From assembly GCF_051201625.1 (NCBI RefSeq), contig NZ_CP179203.1:1798001-1862000 (forward strand): 64,000 nt of DNA. Reading direction: 5' to 3'. Positions within the stretch are counted from its first letter, which is position 1. Each line of letters opens with the position of its first letter. Of the stretch, positions 18,601 to 27,468 are shown one piece after another. The stretch is from Shimia sp051201625 (GTDB lineage: Bacteria; Pseudomonadota; Alphaproteobacteria; Rhodobacterales; Rhodobacteraceae). The notes beneath the pieces are model-generated. The model did no database searches. It had not been told where the DNA came from and saw only the letters and a program-made list of their open reading frames with translations. The position numbers and the translations under genes were made by a program.

Positions 18601-19059
18601 GAAGTGGCACGTCTGCATCTGGAAAGCTGGTCAAAGGCGGCAAAGGTTTTCGAGGGTAATTTTAAGATAAAATTCCATCTTGCCCCCCCCTTGCTCTCCA
18701 AAATTGGTCCAAACGGGAGGCCTATGAAGAAAGAGTTTTCTTCTGGAATGCTGCGTTGGTTCCGTCTGTTAACGAGAATGAAGTTTTTGCGAGGAACGCC
18801 TCTGGATATCTTTGGTTGGACAGACGAGCGTAAAATGGAACGAGCTTTAATCCGGCAGTTTGAGAGAGATATGGTTAAGGTCTTTAAAGATCACGGTGAC
18901 GCTATTCCCGATGCGGCAATAGCTCTTGCTGAATTGCCGTCGCAAATTCGCGGGTTTGGCTCAGTAAAGCAGCGCAACAATGTAAGAGCTGCAAAACAAC
19001 GCGAGGTTTTGTTGACTACTTTGAACAAAGGAGATGAAGTATCATTGGCGGCCGAATAG
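15640..19059 (+). CDS. Indolepyruvate ferredoxin oxidoreductase, fused subunits
   Basis: A 1139-residue fusion of the two subunits of a 2-oxoacid:ferredoxin oxidoreductase, expected to decarboxylate aryl-pyruvates to aryl-acetyl-CoA. The N-terminal pyrimidine-binding part (about 1-400, with GYRGSPLGAVD) leads into a thiamine-diphosphate part (about 430-610: CSGCPHNSS, then GDGTYNHSG). An iron-sulfur segment CEGCGDCGKQSNC lies near residue 636 with further cysteines after it. A gamma-type domain begins near 722 (GVGGTGVVTIGAILAQAA), and a C-terminal DUF6537-like region follows. Length is typical of the fused proteobacterial form. A LysR gene is divergent. Confidence 0.92.
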   Translation: MSIQKVSLNDRLDLEKKNVLLNGTQALVRLMLMQKARDIKAGLHTAGYVTGYRGSPLGAVDSQMMRAETALKKHDVMFQPGLNEDLAATALWGSQQAELRGEGKFDGVYGLWYGKGPGVDRSGDVMRHANMAGTSRSGGVLMAMGDDHTGESSTVLHQSEWALVDAYMPIVSPAGVQEVMDYGLYAFALSRFSGLWVGLKTMKDTIEATAVVNGDPHRLSFVEPDFEMPDGGLNIRLIDTPHAQEARMIDYKRFAAESFSHINKMDRRVWGRPGAKIGFVAAGKNWLDLVHALNLLGIDAEEADRLGISTYKVGQTFPLDMRGFHEWADGLDLIVIVEEKRKLIEVQVKEAIFDDRQGRRVYGWYKGSGAGSMHGKELFPTRGALDPIMIAQKLGEILIEEGRGTEAVKAGLSALAEAQHADNAEDIAVRTPWFCSGCPHNSSTKVPEGSRAYAGIGCHYMVQWMDRETTGYTHMGGEGANWIGEAPFSNTTHVFQNIGDGTYNHSGIQAIRAALAAGTTMTYKILFNDAVAMTGGQANDGGLSPQKIATEVQAMGVEKIIVVYDEKENIDQAEFPGGIEFYERKYLLEVQKKLIKISGLSVIIYVQTCAAEKRRRRKRGVLPDPDRRVFINTDICEGCGDCGKQSNCISIEPVETEFGRKRSINQSSCNKDYSCLNGLCPSFITVEGGQIKKSATTALNLPKMQFPVIGRIDGTHNVVITGVGGTGVVTIGAILAQAAQIDGKAAAMMEMAGLAQKGGAVHIHCRLAETTDAISAVRVATGEADALIGGDLVVSAGAKTLGLTKTGRTRAVVNSHEIITGDFTRDSEFTLPSDRLEVALQARLRESLFMFNATELARVSMGDTIYSNMIVFGAAWQNGLVPLTHEAIIAAIGVNGAAVELNERAFEIGRWASLFPKDVAALMEPKVVNLPKTLDEKIDFRANHLLLYQGRRLAKRYRKLVDPIKNDRLKKAVAISYHKLLTYKDEYEVARLHLESWSKAAKVFEGNFKIKFHLAPPLLSKIGPNGRPMKKEFSSGMLRWFRLLTRMKFLRGTPLDIFGWTDERKMERALIRQFERDMVKVFKDHGDAIPDAAIALAELPSQIRGFGSVKQRNNVRAAKQREVLLTTLNKGDEVSLAAE

Positions 19060-19406
19060 GTGAACATCAACCGTTCAGAATTAATCTTTCTCAGGTTGCG
19101 ACACGCTCTCGGGATACCTCACAATGGATCTCGCAAGCCGGTCACAGATTTTCAGAAAGTTGAGAACGTTAGTGAGTTATGGCGCTGTGAAAACAATGGG
19201 CGTGCCCATGCAGCAGCAACTTAAAGATCAACTGTACTCCATCAAGCGTTGAAAACTGAACAAATTTCTTTTTGTGCAGTTGTCAAAGGCTTTATAGACT
19301 TCCTTGGGCGATAAAACTATGAACTGTCATAAGGTTTAGTCCAAGCCAATGACTATGAATTTGAATTTGATGAGAAGCACAAGAAGTAGGCTCTTTTAGT
19401 GAAGGT
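19060..19406. other. Spacer before murI
   Basis: About 350 bases after the oxidoreductase gene. It must hold the murI promoter. No hairpin terminator, RNA gene or protein family could be recognised. Confidence 0.5.
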
Positions 19407-20219
19407 ATGGCAGTCGGTATTTTTGATAGTGGCCTTGGCGGGCTGACAGTTCTGGACGCGGTATCTAAAAGGTTGCCAGACCAATATTTTGTTTATTTTG
19501 GTGATAATGCTCACGCGCCATACGGAGTGCGGGATGCAGACGATGTGTTTGACCTGACCACCAAGGCTGTTGCACGGATGTGGGATGCTGGGTGTGATCT
19601 GGTAATCCTTGCTTGCAATACTGCCAGCGCGGCTGCTTTGCGGCGGATGCAAGAAAGCTGGGTTCCGACTGACAAGCGAGTACTGGGTGTATTTGTTCCA
19701 TTGATAGAGGCGCTCACGGAGCGAAGTTGGGGCGATAACTCTCCCCCACGGGAAGTTTCCGTTAAACACGTAGCGCTGTTTGCTACGCCTGCCACTGTTG
19801 CGAGCCGAGCTTTTCAGAGAGAATTAGCGTTTCGCGCTATAGGGGTCGACGTAGAGGCCCAAGCGTGTGGAGGTGTCGTTGATGCCATCGAGGAAGGAGA
19901 TGTTATCCTTGCAGAGGCGCTAGTGCGATCACATGTTGATGCACTTAAGCGAAAGATGCCCAACCCAGAGGCCGTCATCCTTGGATGCACACATTATCCA
20001 ATCATGCGCAGCACATTCCAAGAAGCGCTTGGCGTAGACGTGAAAGTTTACTCTCAGGCCAATTTGGTGGCAGACGCGCTTGCCGACTATCTGGAAAGGC
20101 ACCCCAGCATGAAAGGAAAAGGGGCAGATAACCTATTTCTGACAACGGGTGACACTCGAAAAGTTTCAGATCGGGCGACACAGTTCTTGCGGCGACGAAT
20201 TGACTTCCAGTCTGTCTAA
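19407..20219 (+). CDS. murI: Glutamate racemase
   Basis: Interconverts L- and D-glutamate to supply D-glutamate for peptidoglycan. The 270-residue protein starts MAVGIFDSGLGGLTVLDAV and carries both catalytic cysteines in family motifs: Cys70 in ILACNTASAAAL and Cys194 in ILGCTHYPI. The FGDNAHAPYG segment is also typical. Length is normal. The stop is about 100 bases before argC, with an inverted repeat between, so co-transcription is possible but not shown. Confidence 0.95.
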   Translation: MAVGIFDSGLGGLTVLDAVSKRLPDQYFVYFGDNAHAPYGVRDADDVFDLTTKAVARMWDAGCDLVILACNTASAAALRRMQESWVPTDKRVLGVFVPLIEALTERSWGDNSPPREVSVKHVALFATPATVASRAFQRELAFRAIGVDVEAQACGGVVDAIEEGDVILAEALVRSHVDALKRKMPNPEAVILGCTHYPIMRSTFQEALGVDVKVYSQANLVADALADYLERHPSMKGKGADNLFLTTGDTRKVSDRATQFLRRRIDFQSV

Positions 20220-20270
20220 AACGCGCGACCTCTCGCATTTGAAACTTTTCTAGATTACACACGCGCACAG

Positions 20271-20303
20271 TTGAGGGACTGCGCGCAGTACAGCGCAGTT
20301 CAA
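20271..20303. promoter_or_regulatory. Inverted repeat ahead of argC
   Basis: ACTGCGC (20278-20284) and GCGCAGT (20293-20299) form perfect 7-base arms, flanked by TTGA and TCAA that can extend the pairing around an internal bulge. ACTGCGCGCAGT is also a perfect palindrome by itself. It is 21 bases before the argC start and could be an operator or a 5'-leader hairpin. There is no T tract, so termination is unlikely. Confidence 0.45.
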
Positions 20304-20323
20304 AGAAGGAAAGAGGTCTAGTG

Positions 20324-21352
20324 ATGACCCACAAAATTGCGATACTGGGGGCTAGCGGATATACTGGTGCTGAGTTGGTGCGGTTGATTGCAACGCATCC
20401 GAACATGGACCTGGTTGCCATGTCGGCAGATCGGAAATCTGGTTTAGAAATGGCGGAAGTATTTCCTCATTTACGTCACCTTAAGCTTCCAAGTCTATGT
20501 AAAATAAGTGAAATAGAATTTGAGAATATCGATCTTTGCTTTTGTGCTCTGCCGCATGCTACCAGTCAGAGGGTAATCCGCTCCTTGCCAAAAACATTGA
20601 AGATTGTCGATTTGTCGGCAGACTTTCGGTTGCGGGATCCTGCAGAATACGCCAAGTGGTATGGCGTCGAGCACGTTGCGATGGAATGTCAGGCCGAGGC
20701 TGTCTATGGTCTTACTGAGTTCTATCGAAATGACATTCGAGATGCGCGCTTAGTGGCTGGAACAGGCTGTAATGCCGCAACAGGGCAGTATATTTTGTCT
20801 CCATTGATAAAAGCTGGAAAAATTGATTTTGATCATATAATCCTCGACTTAAAATGTGCTGTATCGGGAGCGGGTCGATCACTTAAGGAAAACCTATTGC
20901 ACGCTGAATTGAGCGAAGGATATTACGCCTATTCCGTGGGCGGTGTTCACCGGCACCTTGGAGAATTCGATCAAGAGTTCAGCAAAATTGCAGGACGAGA
21001 GGTGAAAATACAGTTTACACCGCATTTGGTGCCTGCAAACCGTGGAATATTGGGAACAGCATACGTATTGGGAAATGCGGAGGTAGTGCACGAAACTCTC
21101 GTGGATGCATATAAAACCGAGCCTTTCATAAAAGTTCTGCCGTTGGGCGAAACACCCAGCACAAAACATGTAAGGTCGTCAAACTTCTGCCATGTTGGTG
21201 TGGTTGCCGACCGAATTGATGGTCGCGTGATTGTGATAGCAGCCCTAGACAATTTGACCAAAGGCTCAAGTGGGCAGGCAATGCAAAATGCAAATTTGAT
21301 GCTTGGGGAAAAAGAAACCGAGGGTCTGATGTTAGCGCCTGTGTTCCCATAA
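20324..21352 (+). CDS. argC: N-acetyl-gamma-glutamyl-phosphate reductase
   Basis: NADPH-dependent reduction of N-acetylglutamyl phosphate in arginine synthesis. The 342-residue protein has the nucleotide-binding start KIAILGASGYTGAELVRL, DLSADFRLRD, and the catalytic cysteine near residue 149 in AGTGCNAATGQY. HLVPANRGIL is also typical. Length matches the long ArgC form. The ATG at 20324 is preferred over the adjacent GTG at 20321 because of its spacing from AAGAGG. ccmE follows 22 bases after the stop. Confidence 0.94.
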   Translation: MTHKIAILGASGYTGAELVRLIATHPNMDLVAMSADRKSGLEMAEVFPHLRHLKLPSLCKISEIEFENIDLCFCALPHATSQRVIRSLPKTLKIVDLSADFRLRDPAEYAKWYGVEHVAMECQAEAVYGLTEFYRNDIRDARLVAGTGCNAATGQYILSPLIKAGKIDFDHIILDLKCAVSGAGRSLKENLLHAELSEGYYAYSVGGVHRHLGEFDQEFSKIAGREVKIQFTPHLVPANRGILGTAYVLGNAEVVHETLVDAYKTEPFIKVLPLGETPSTKHVRSSNFCHVGVVADRIDGRVIVIAALDNLTKGSSGQAMQNANLMLGEKETEGLMLAPVFP

Positions 21353-21374
21353 CTTTTGAAAAAGAGGAAAGAGG

Positions 21375-21824
21375 ATGAAGAACCTCAAGAAGCGTCGTCG
21401 GATACAGGTGATAATTATTGCATTTGTTGCGTTGGCAGTGTCCACTGCTCTTATTGGATATGCCATGCGGGACGGTATCAACTTCTTCCGCTCACCCAGC
21501 CAAGTGGCCGAGGCGCCTCCTGAACCAAGCGAAGTTTTTCGGATAGGAGGCTTGGTTGAAGAAGGTTCGCTTGTGCGTGGATTGAGTGAAACGATCACGT
21601 TTTCAGTGACCGATGGTGGAGCCTCTATTAAGGTGGCATATTCGGGAGTGTTACCAGACTTATTTGAAGAAAATCAAGGGATGGTTGCAACTGGAAGTTA
21701 TGAGAATGGCGTTTTTAACGCTACTGAAATTCTTGCAAAACACGACGAAACCTACATGCCAAAAGAGGTAGTAGAAGCTTTAAAGGAGCAAGGCGTTTAT
21801 GTCGACCCAGATAAAGGCAGCTGA
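21375..21824 (+). CDS. ccmE: Cytochrome c maturation heme chaperone CcmE
   Basis: Periplasmic heme chaperone that binds heme covalently and passes it to the CcmF/CcmH ligase. The 149-residue protein has an N-terminal membrane anchor (about residues 10-30, after KKRRR) and an OB-fold periplasmic domain. His123 in AKHDETY is the covalent heme ligand, with Tyr127 nearby. Length is normal. It lies 22 bases after argC and is separated from ccmF by about 640 bases. Confidence 0.95.
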   Translation: MKNLKKRRRIQVIIIAFVALAVSTALIGYAMRDGINFFRSPSQVAEAPPEPSEVFRIGGLVEEGSLVRGLSETITFSVTDGGASIKVAYSGVLPDLFEENQGMVATGSYENGVFNATEILAKHDETYMPKEVVEALKEQGVYVDPDKGS

Positions 21825-22468
21825 GAATGTAGCCGACATGTTGAGCTTGGCTACTGCTTATCCTTTGTGCGTAGTTTATTTCTTTCGGCGCGATTCGGCG
21901 TGGTTTGGCCATTCCGCTGATCGGCAACGCAGCTCTAGGAATAAAGTTCGCGTTGCAAATTAGTTTATTAATCTGCCTCCTTGGAAAAACCATGCAAATT
22001 GTTTTCTTTTAAAGGACTGAACTCGGCTGTTTGAGGATTTTTCAAGCCAAGCCAAATAAAATTTTGCTTTTTCGGATAAGATGATGCGCTCATTCTTTTT
22101 TTGAAATGAAATTTCATCAGACCTTAAGAAACCAAATCTTATCGCCAAGTTTGCGTGCTTTATTCGAGACAATAGCTACAAGAAATTTATCTTAAATTAT
22201 CGCTATAACTTCCGATTAAGTTTAAAAAAATTTCTTGGAAACAATCCAACCGAAAACATGAAGGCCCCATAAGAAAGCATCCGGTTGTGCGCGCAGTTGC
22301 TTGTTATATGCCTTTTCAAAATTGAGTGTGCGGGATTAGTTTTGGAATACTGGCGGGCTCGCAAGCGTTGAACTGAGCAGTGAACATTTTTTTGGGCCGC
22401 GACAATGTGATCAGCTGTAAGCACCGAAAGCGATTGGCGGTTCAGCACACTAGGAGTATAAACCAAGG
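21825..22468. other. AT-rich gap splitting ccmE from ccmF
   Basis: About 640 bases, AT-rich, between two genes that often sit close together. Short leftward frames (for example over 21960-22172) show no recognisable family. A 6-base-pair hairpin GTAGCC/GGCTAC with a wide loop follows ccmE (21829-21854). Otherwise nothing clear is seen. Confidence 0.5.
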
Positions 22469-24442
22469 ATGATAGTTGAACTTGGCCACTTCGCCCTAAT
22501 ATTAGCTGCAGTCACCGCATTGGTGCAGGCAGTTGTCCCGTTAATTGGTGCCCACAAACGCTGGCCTGGCTGGATGTCAGTAGCAGAGCCCGCTGCGGGG
22601 CTGCAATTTCTTTTAACAGCGTTTTCGTTTGCTGCCTTAACATATGCTTTCATAACTTCGGATTTTTCAGTTAGGCTTGTCACCTCAAACTCACATACGC
22701 TCAAACCTATGCTGTACAAAATCAGTGGAGTTTGGGGAAACCACGAAGGATCCATGTTACTTTGGGTGTTGATCCTAACATTGTTTGGTGCATGCCTCGC
22801 GTGGTTTGGTGGAAACCTTCCACCGTCCCTTCGTGCTAGGGCACTGGCAGTTCAAGCGGCAGTTGGTTTGGCTTTTTTTGGATTTGTCCTGTTCACGTCA
22901 AACCCTTTTCTTCGCATTGGTGTGCCTCCTTTTAACGGGTCTGGGCTAAATCCGCTATTACAGGACCCAGGTTTAGCGCTGCACCCTCCGTTCTTGTACC
23001 TTGGTTATGTGGGCCTGAGCATGGCATTCTCTTTTGCCATTGCCGCATTGATCGAGGGCAGGGTTGATGCGGCTTGGGCGCGCTGGGTTCGCCCGTGGAC
23101 CTTGGCGGCATGGATATTTCTTACAATTGGCATCGCACTAGGATCATGGTGGGCTTATTATGAGTTAGGCTGGGGTGGATTCTGGTTCTGGGATCCTGTT
23201 GAGAACGCTTCTTTCATGCCATGGTTGCTGGCGGCAGCCCTAGTGCATTCAGCGATTGTCGTTGAAAAACGTGAGTCACTCAAGAGCTGGACAATACTTC
23301 TGGCTATTCTAGCGTTTGGCTTTTCGTTGATTGGAACTTTCATTGTGCGCTCTGGGGTTATAACTTCAGTTCATGCTTTCGCTAATGATCCGGAGCGTGG
23401 AATATTTATTCTTGGAATACTTGCGTTTTTTACGGGTGGGGGGCTGACATTGTTCGCTGCGCGAGCTTCAGCCATGGAGGCCAAAGGTGTCTTTGGCATA
23501 ATTAGTCGAGAGAGTGCGCTTGTACTGAACAACATTATTCTCGCTGTGAGCTGTTTTGTTGTATTCATTGGAACAATCTGGCCGTTGGTCTCGGAAATTT
23601 TCTTTGTTCGTAAGCTGAGCGTTGGAGCGCCATTTTTTAACATGGCTTTTACGCCGTTTATGGTGATGTTGGGCGCGGTGCTACCTATTGGGGCAATGCT
23701 TTCGTGGAAACGTGCGAAGCTGACGAAAGTGATTTGGCCTTTAATGCCGGCACTGGGTTTGGCCATTCTGATTGGTGCATTAGCTTGGACGTTTCAAACA
23801 CAGCGCACCATACTTGGACCAGTCGGCCTCATGCTGGGCGCATGGCTATTTTTTGGTGCCCTAACTGACGTAGTACACCGTACTGGGCGGGGAGCTGTCG
23901 GTTTGCGGTATACGCGTTTAACACGCATGCCGCGCGCGGATTGGGGTAAGACAACTGCTCACGCCGGATTTGGAATTACCATCCTAAGTATTTCAGGCCT
24001 TATGGCTTGGGAAATTGAGGACATTCGCGTCGCCTACAAGGGGCAACCATACTTGGTTGGCGAGTATGAGTTGACGCTTGAGGATGTTCGTGAAGTACCT
24101 GGGCCAAACTACATGTCAACAATGGGAGATGTTCGAGTCCGCAAAGACGGCAAAAACGTCACCACTTTACATCCTGAAAAACGGATATTTCCGGTGTCTG
24201 GCATGCCTACGACAGAGGCCGGAATTGACTACCGTTTGATGCGTGATGTTTACGTTGTTGTTGGCGAAGCGCAGGTGGATGGAGGATTTACTGTTCGAAC
24301 GTACATTAAGCCTTTAACGAACTGGATCTGGATTGGATGTGGTCTGATGTCGGTGGGCGGTTTGCTCAGTCTATCAGATCGACGCTATCGGGTCGCAGCA
24401 GGTGCACGTAAAAAGCCGACGAATGGAGTACCGGCAGAATGA
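22469..24442 (+). CDS. ccmF: Cytochrome c heme lyase subunit CcmF
   Basis: Large integral membrane subunit of the heme ligation complex that attaches heme to apocytochromes c. The 657-residue protein has many membrane helices and the tryptophan-rich signature WGGFWFWDPVENASFMPWL at about residues 235-255. It also shows WGNHEGSMLLW near residue 90, typical of this heme-handling family. Its stop overlaps the ccmH start (ATGA), so the two are translationally coupled. Confidence 0.96.
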   Translation: MIVELGHFALILAAVTALVQAVVPLIGAHKRWPGWMSVAEPAAGLQFLLTAFSFAALTYAFITSDFSVRLVTSNSHTLKPMLYKISGVWGNHEGSMLLWVLILTLFGACLAWFGGNLPPSLRARALAVQAAVGLAFFGFVLFTSNPFLRIGVPPFNGSGLNPLLQDPGLALHPPFLYLGYVGLSMAFSFAIAALIEGRVDAAWARWVRPWTLAAWIFLTIGIALGSWWAYYELGWGGFWFWDPVENASFMPWLLAAALVHSAIVVEKRESLKSWTILLAILAFGFSLIGTFIVRSGVITSVHAFANDPERGIFILGILAFFTGGGLTLFAARASAMEAKGVFGIISRESALVLNNIILAVSCFVVFIGTIWPLVSEIFFVRKLSVGAPFFNMAFTPFMVMLGAVLPIGAMLSWKRAKLTKVIWPLMPALGLAILIGALAWTFQTQRTILGPVGLMLGAWLFFGALTDVVHRTGRGAVGLRYTRLTRMPRADWGKTTAHAGFGITILSISGLMAWEIEDIRVAYKGQPYLVGEYELTLEDVREVPGPNYMSTMGDVRVRKDGKNVTTLHPEKRIFPVSGMPTTEAGIDYRLMRDVYVVVGEAQVDGGFTVRTYIKPLTNWIWIGCGLMSVGGLLSLSDRRYRVAAGARKKPTNGVPAE

Positions 24443-24897
24443 AGATGCGTGCTTTAGCATTGATTATTGCCTTGTTCGGCTCCACGGCCTGGGCAGTACA
24501 ACCTGATGAAATATTAGGCGACGCGGATTTGGAAGCGCGGGCACGCGAAATATCAAAGGATTTAAGGTGTTTGGTGTGTCGCAACGAAAGTATTGATGAG
24601 TCTAACGCCGAACTTGCGCGGGACCTTCGTATACTTGTTCGAGAGAGGTTGGTTGATGGAGACAGCAACGATGCGGTGATTGATTTCGTTGTCGACCGGT
24701 ACGGCGAATATGTGCTTTTACGGCCGAAGACTGGTGGGTCTAATGTTATGTTATGGGCAGCAGGACCATTGGCGTTTCTTTTCGCGCTAATCATCGCGGG
24801 CACCTACGTTCGGCGACGCAGTAGGGTCCTGCCACCGGTCGAAAAAGAACTCAGCGAGGCAGAGCAATCCCGGCTTGATAAAATCTTGAGAAAATGA
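24439..24897 (+). CDS. ccmH: Cytochrome c maturation protein CcmH/CcmL
   Basis: Membrane-anchored thiol oxidoreductase that keeps the CxxCH cysteines of apocytochrome c reduced for heme attachment. The 152-residue protein has a signal sequence, the redox motif LRCLVCRNESIDESNA (Cys44 and Cys47), and a C-terminal membrane helix at about residues 103-123. It overlaps ccmF by 4 bases. ccmI and ccmG are absent here and must lie elsewhere. Confidence 0.95.
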   Translation: MKMRALALIIALFGSTAWAVQPDEILGDADLEARAREISKDLRCLVCRNESIDESNAELARDLRILVRERLVDGDSNDAVIDFVVDRYGEYVLLRPKTGGSNVMLWAAGPLAFLFALIIAGTYVRRRSRVLPPVEKELSEAEQSRLDKILRK

Positions 24898-24962
24898 ACC
24901 TAGATTTTGCAGGCCGTGGCTTCGCAGAAATATCACTTTAGACGCCGTAATGGAGGGCATCT

Positions 24963-25739
24963 ATGGACTACCAAACTTTAAACCTAGATATCACCGACGG
25001 CGTTGCGCTTGTCACTCTGAACCGCCCAGACACGATGAATGCCCTTACCCAGCAGATGCGGGCAGAAATTACTGACGCTGTTCTCTATGCGGGCGACAAC
25101 GCAGGTGTCGTCGTATTAACAGGTGCAGGCAATGCGTTTTGTTCTGGTCAGGATTTGGGGGATGGTGGCAGCGCTGCAACGATGGATATGGAGCGTGGAT
25201 TACGTGACGAATACATGCCCATGATCCGTGCTGTGCGAGACTGTAAAGTGCCAACCATTAGTGCCGTCAATGGCGCTGCCGCTGGAGCAGGGGCCAATTT
25301 GGCTTTGGCAGCGGATGTGGTGATTGCGTCGGAGTCTGCTTATTTTTTGCAGGCCTTTTCCAGAATTGGTTTGATGCCCGATGCTGGCGGAACGTATTTT
25401 CTTCCACGTGCAATGGGTGCTGCAAAAGCAATGGGAGCGGCTCTCTTCGCTGAAAAAGTCACAGCGCGACAAGCAGATGAATGGGGTATGATCTGGGAAG
25501 CTGTAAGTGATCATCAATTCGAAAGCCGCTGGCGGACTCGCGCTGCGCATTTAGCCAATGGGCCGACACGTGCGTATCAAGGTATCAAGGAAGCCCTGAA
25601 TGAGACTTGGGGAAACGACTGGCTTGCGCAAATGGAGAGCGAGGCACGTCTTCAGGGAGGTTTGGGAAAGACGCGAGATTTTCAGGAAGGATTGCTGGCA
25701 TTTCTTGAAAAGCGCCCTGCTAAATATGAGGGGCGCTGA
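24963..25739 (+). CDS. Enoyl-CoA hydratase/isomerase family protein
   Basis: A 258-residue crotonase-fold protein. It shows LNRPDTMNALTQQM, the oxyanion-hole segments FCSGQDLGDGG (about residue 60) and AVNGAAAGAGANLALAADV (about 100), and DAGGTYFLPRAMG. The D-x-G-G-T pattern and overall sequence resemble PaaG-type isomerases acting on phenylacetate-derived CoA thioesters, but substrate cannot be fixed from sequence. It is 65 bases after ccmH with GGAGGG upstream of its start, so it has its own translation signals and may be read from the ccm transcript. Confidence 0.9.
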   Translation: MDYQTLNLDITDGVALVTLNRPDTMNALTQQMRAEITDAVLYAGDNAGVVVLTGAGNAFCSGQDLGDGGSAATMDMERGLRDEYMPMIRAVRDCKVPTISAVNGAAAGAGANLALAADVVIASESAYFLQAFSRIGLMPDAGGTYFLPRAMGAAKAMGAALFAEKVTARQADEWGMIWEAVSDHQFESRWRTRAAHLANGPTRAYQGIKEALNETWGNDWLAQMESEARLQGGLGKTRDFQEGLLAFLEKRPAKYEGR

Positions 25740-26101
25740 CAGCAGTGGCAAATCTTTAAACAATCAAAATAAATTCTTAGCAAAGTGGCATTTGTTCATG
25801 GATGGTATGAAAAGGCCTGTCCGATAGTTTTGGGTTTAGGCATCGATCGAAATTATTGATGTTTATGAGCTTGTTTTGTGTATCTCGTGCAAAGTTCCCC
25901 AATACCCCAATGTGCCCACCGCTGATGACATTGTTTTAAGTTTGAGGTCAAGAACAACGAGATCTCACCAAAAACAACTATATTTGTCGATTTTTCTGGT
26001 TTGGGCTCAACCAACACCCACACCACCCAATTTGGAACTTGGGTCTTGAGAAACAGGGCAAATTAGCTGAAAAGTTGTCAGCGGGTACCGCTTTCCAAGT
26101 G
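25740..26101. other. Convergent spacer between the crotonase gene and gltA
   Basis: About 360 bases between converging genes. A short hairpin AGCGG-GTA-CCGCT (about 26077-26093) lies just past the gltA stop and is followed on the minus strand by GACAACTTTT, so it may terminate gltA. Nothing else was recognised. Confidence 0.45.
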
Positions 26102-27397
26102 TCAGCGATTTTCGATGTCCAAGTAGTCGCGGGCAGTATCACCCAAATAAAGCTGGCGCGGCCGACCAATTTTATGTGCTGGATCGGAAAGCTGCTCTTT
26201 CCACTGGGATATCCAACCAACAGTGCGACTTAGTGCAAAAATTGGCGTGAACATTGAGGTTGGAAAACCCATTGCTTCCAGAATAATGCCTGAGTAGAAA
26301 TCGACGTTTGGAAACAGTTTTTTGTCCTTAAAATAGGGGTCACTCAGCGCAATTTTCTCTAGTTCCTTGGCCACTTGTAGCAACGGATTATTTTCGATGC
26401 TGAGTAATTCTAATACTTCGTCGGCAGACTGTTTCATAACAGTCGCACGCGGATCCATATTTTTGTACACGCGGTGTCCAAAGCCCATAAGACGGAAAGG
26501 ATCGTTCTTATCTTTCGCACGTTTGATATACTCTGGAATACGGTCGACTGTCCCAATTTCCTTGAGCATCTCTAGGCAAGCTTGATTTGCGCCGCCGTGA
26601 GCAGGCCCCCATAGACAAGCAATTCCTGCAGCGATACACGCGAATGGATTAGCTCCAGAGGATGAAGCAAGGCGTACAGTAGATGTAGAGGCGTTTTGTT
26701 CATGGTCGGCGTGCAAAGTAAATATTCGGTCCATCGCCCGACTGAGGATTGGGTTAACCTCGTACTCTTCTGCGGGAACTGCGAAGCACATCCGAAGGAA
26801 GTTCGATGCATAATCCAGATCGTTCCGTGGGTAGACAAAAGGTTGGCCGACCGAAAACTTGTATGCCCAGGCCGCGATCGTTGGCATTTTCGCGATCAGA
26901 CGGTGCGACGCAATCTCTCTTTGACGTGGATCGTTGATGTCGGTTGAATCGTGATAGAACGCTGACATCGCACCGACCACACCAACCATGATCGCCATCG
27001 GATGGGCATCACGCCGAAAACCCCGAAAGAAATACGTCATCTGCTCGTGCAACATTGTGTGTCGCGTAATTGTTGTTTCAAATTCCTCGAGTTCTAGGGA
27101 AGTGGGCAGGTATCCGTAGAGCATAAGGAAGCAAACCTCGAGGTAGTGCGATTTGCCCGCCAGCTGCTCGATAGGATAACCTCGATGCAACAAAATTCCG
27201 TTTTCACCGTCAATGTAGGTAATGGTGGAATCGCAAGCTGCCGTCGAAGTGAAACCCGGGTCATAGGTGAAAACACCTGCCTCGCCGTAGAGTTTTCGGA
27301 TGTCCAAAACATCAGGTCCGACAGTTGGCGAATGAATAGGAAGATCAAAGTTTTGATCATCGATCGTCAAAGTCGCAGTTTTTTGTGTCTCGGACAT
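26102..27397 (-). CDS. gltA: Citrate synthase
   Basis: Condenses acetyl-CoA and oxaloacetate to citrate, first step of the TCA cycle. The 431-residue product is the proteobacterial type II (NADH-sensitive class) size. Catalytic segments are visible: LHADHEQNASTSTVR with the first active-site His, GPAHGGANQACLEML with the second, and MGFGHRVYKNMDPRA with the third His. GGAAAAATA precedes the ATG. It is downstream of gltX on the same strand with about 70 bases between, the usual Rhodobacteraceae arrangement. Confidence 0.97.
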   Translation of the reverse strand: MSETQKTATLTIDDQNFDLPIHSPTVGPDVLDIRKLYGEAGVFTYDPGFTSTAACDSTITYIDGENGILLHRGYPIEQLAGKSHYLEVCFLMLYGYLPTSLELEEFETTITRHTMLHEQMTYFFRGFRRDAHPMAIMVGVVGAMSAFYHDSTDINDPRQREIASHRLIAKMPTIAAWAYKFSVGQPFVYPRNDLDYASNFLRMCFAVPAEEYEVNPILSRAMDRIFTLHADHEQNASTSTVRLASSSGANPFACIAAGIACLWGPAHGGANQACLEMLKEIGTVDRIPEYIKRAKDKNDPFRLMGFGHRVYKNMDPRATVMKQSADEVLELLSIENNPLLQVAKELEKIALSDPYFKDKKLFPNVDFYSGIILEAMGFPTSMFTPIFALSRTVGWISQWKEQLSDPAHKIGRPRQLYLGDTARDYLDIENR

Positions 27398-27468
27398 TAT
27401 TTTTCCTTCGTATGATGCTCAGGTGCGGATCACGTGAGCGACTATGTTTCAAACCTGTACGCAGCAGG

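Noticed and set aside
26077..26093. Hairpin past gltA as a confident terminator
   Set aside because: Only a 5-base-pair stem with a weak T tract; left as a possibility in the spacer entry.
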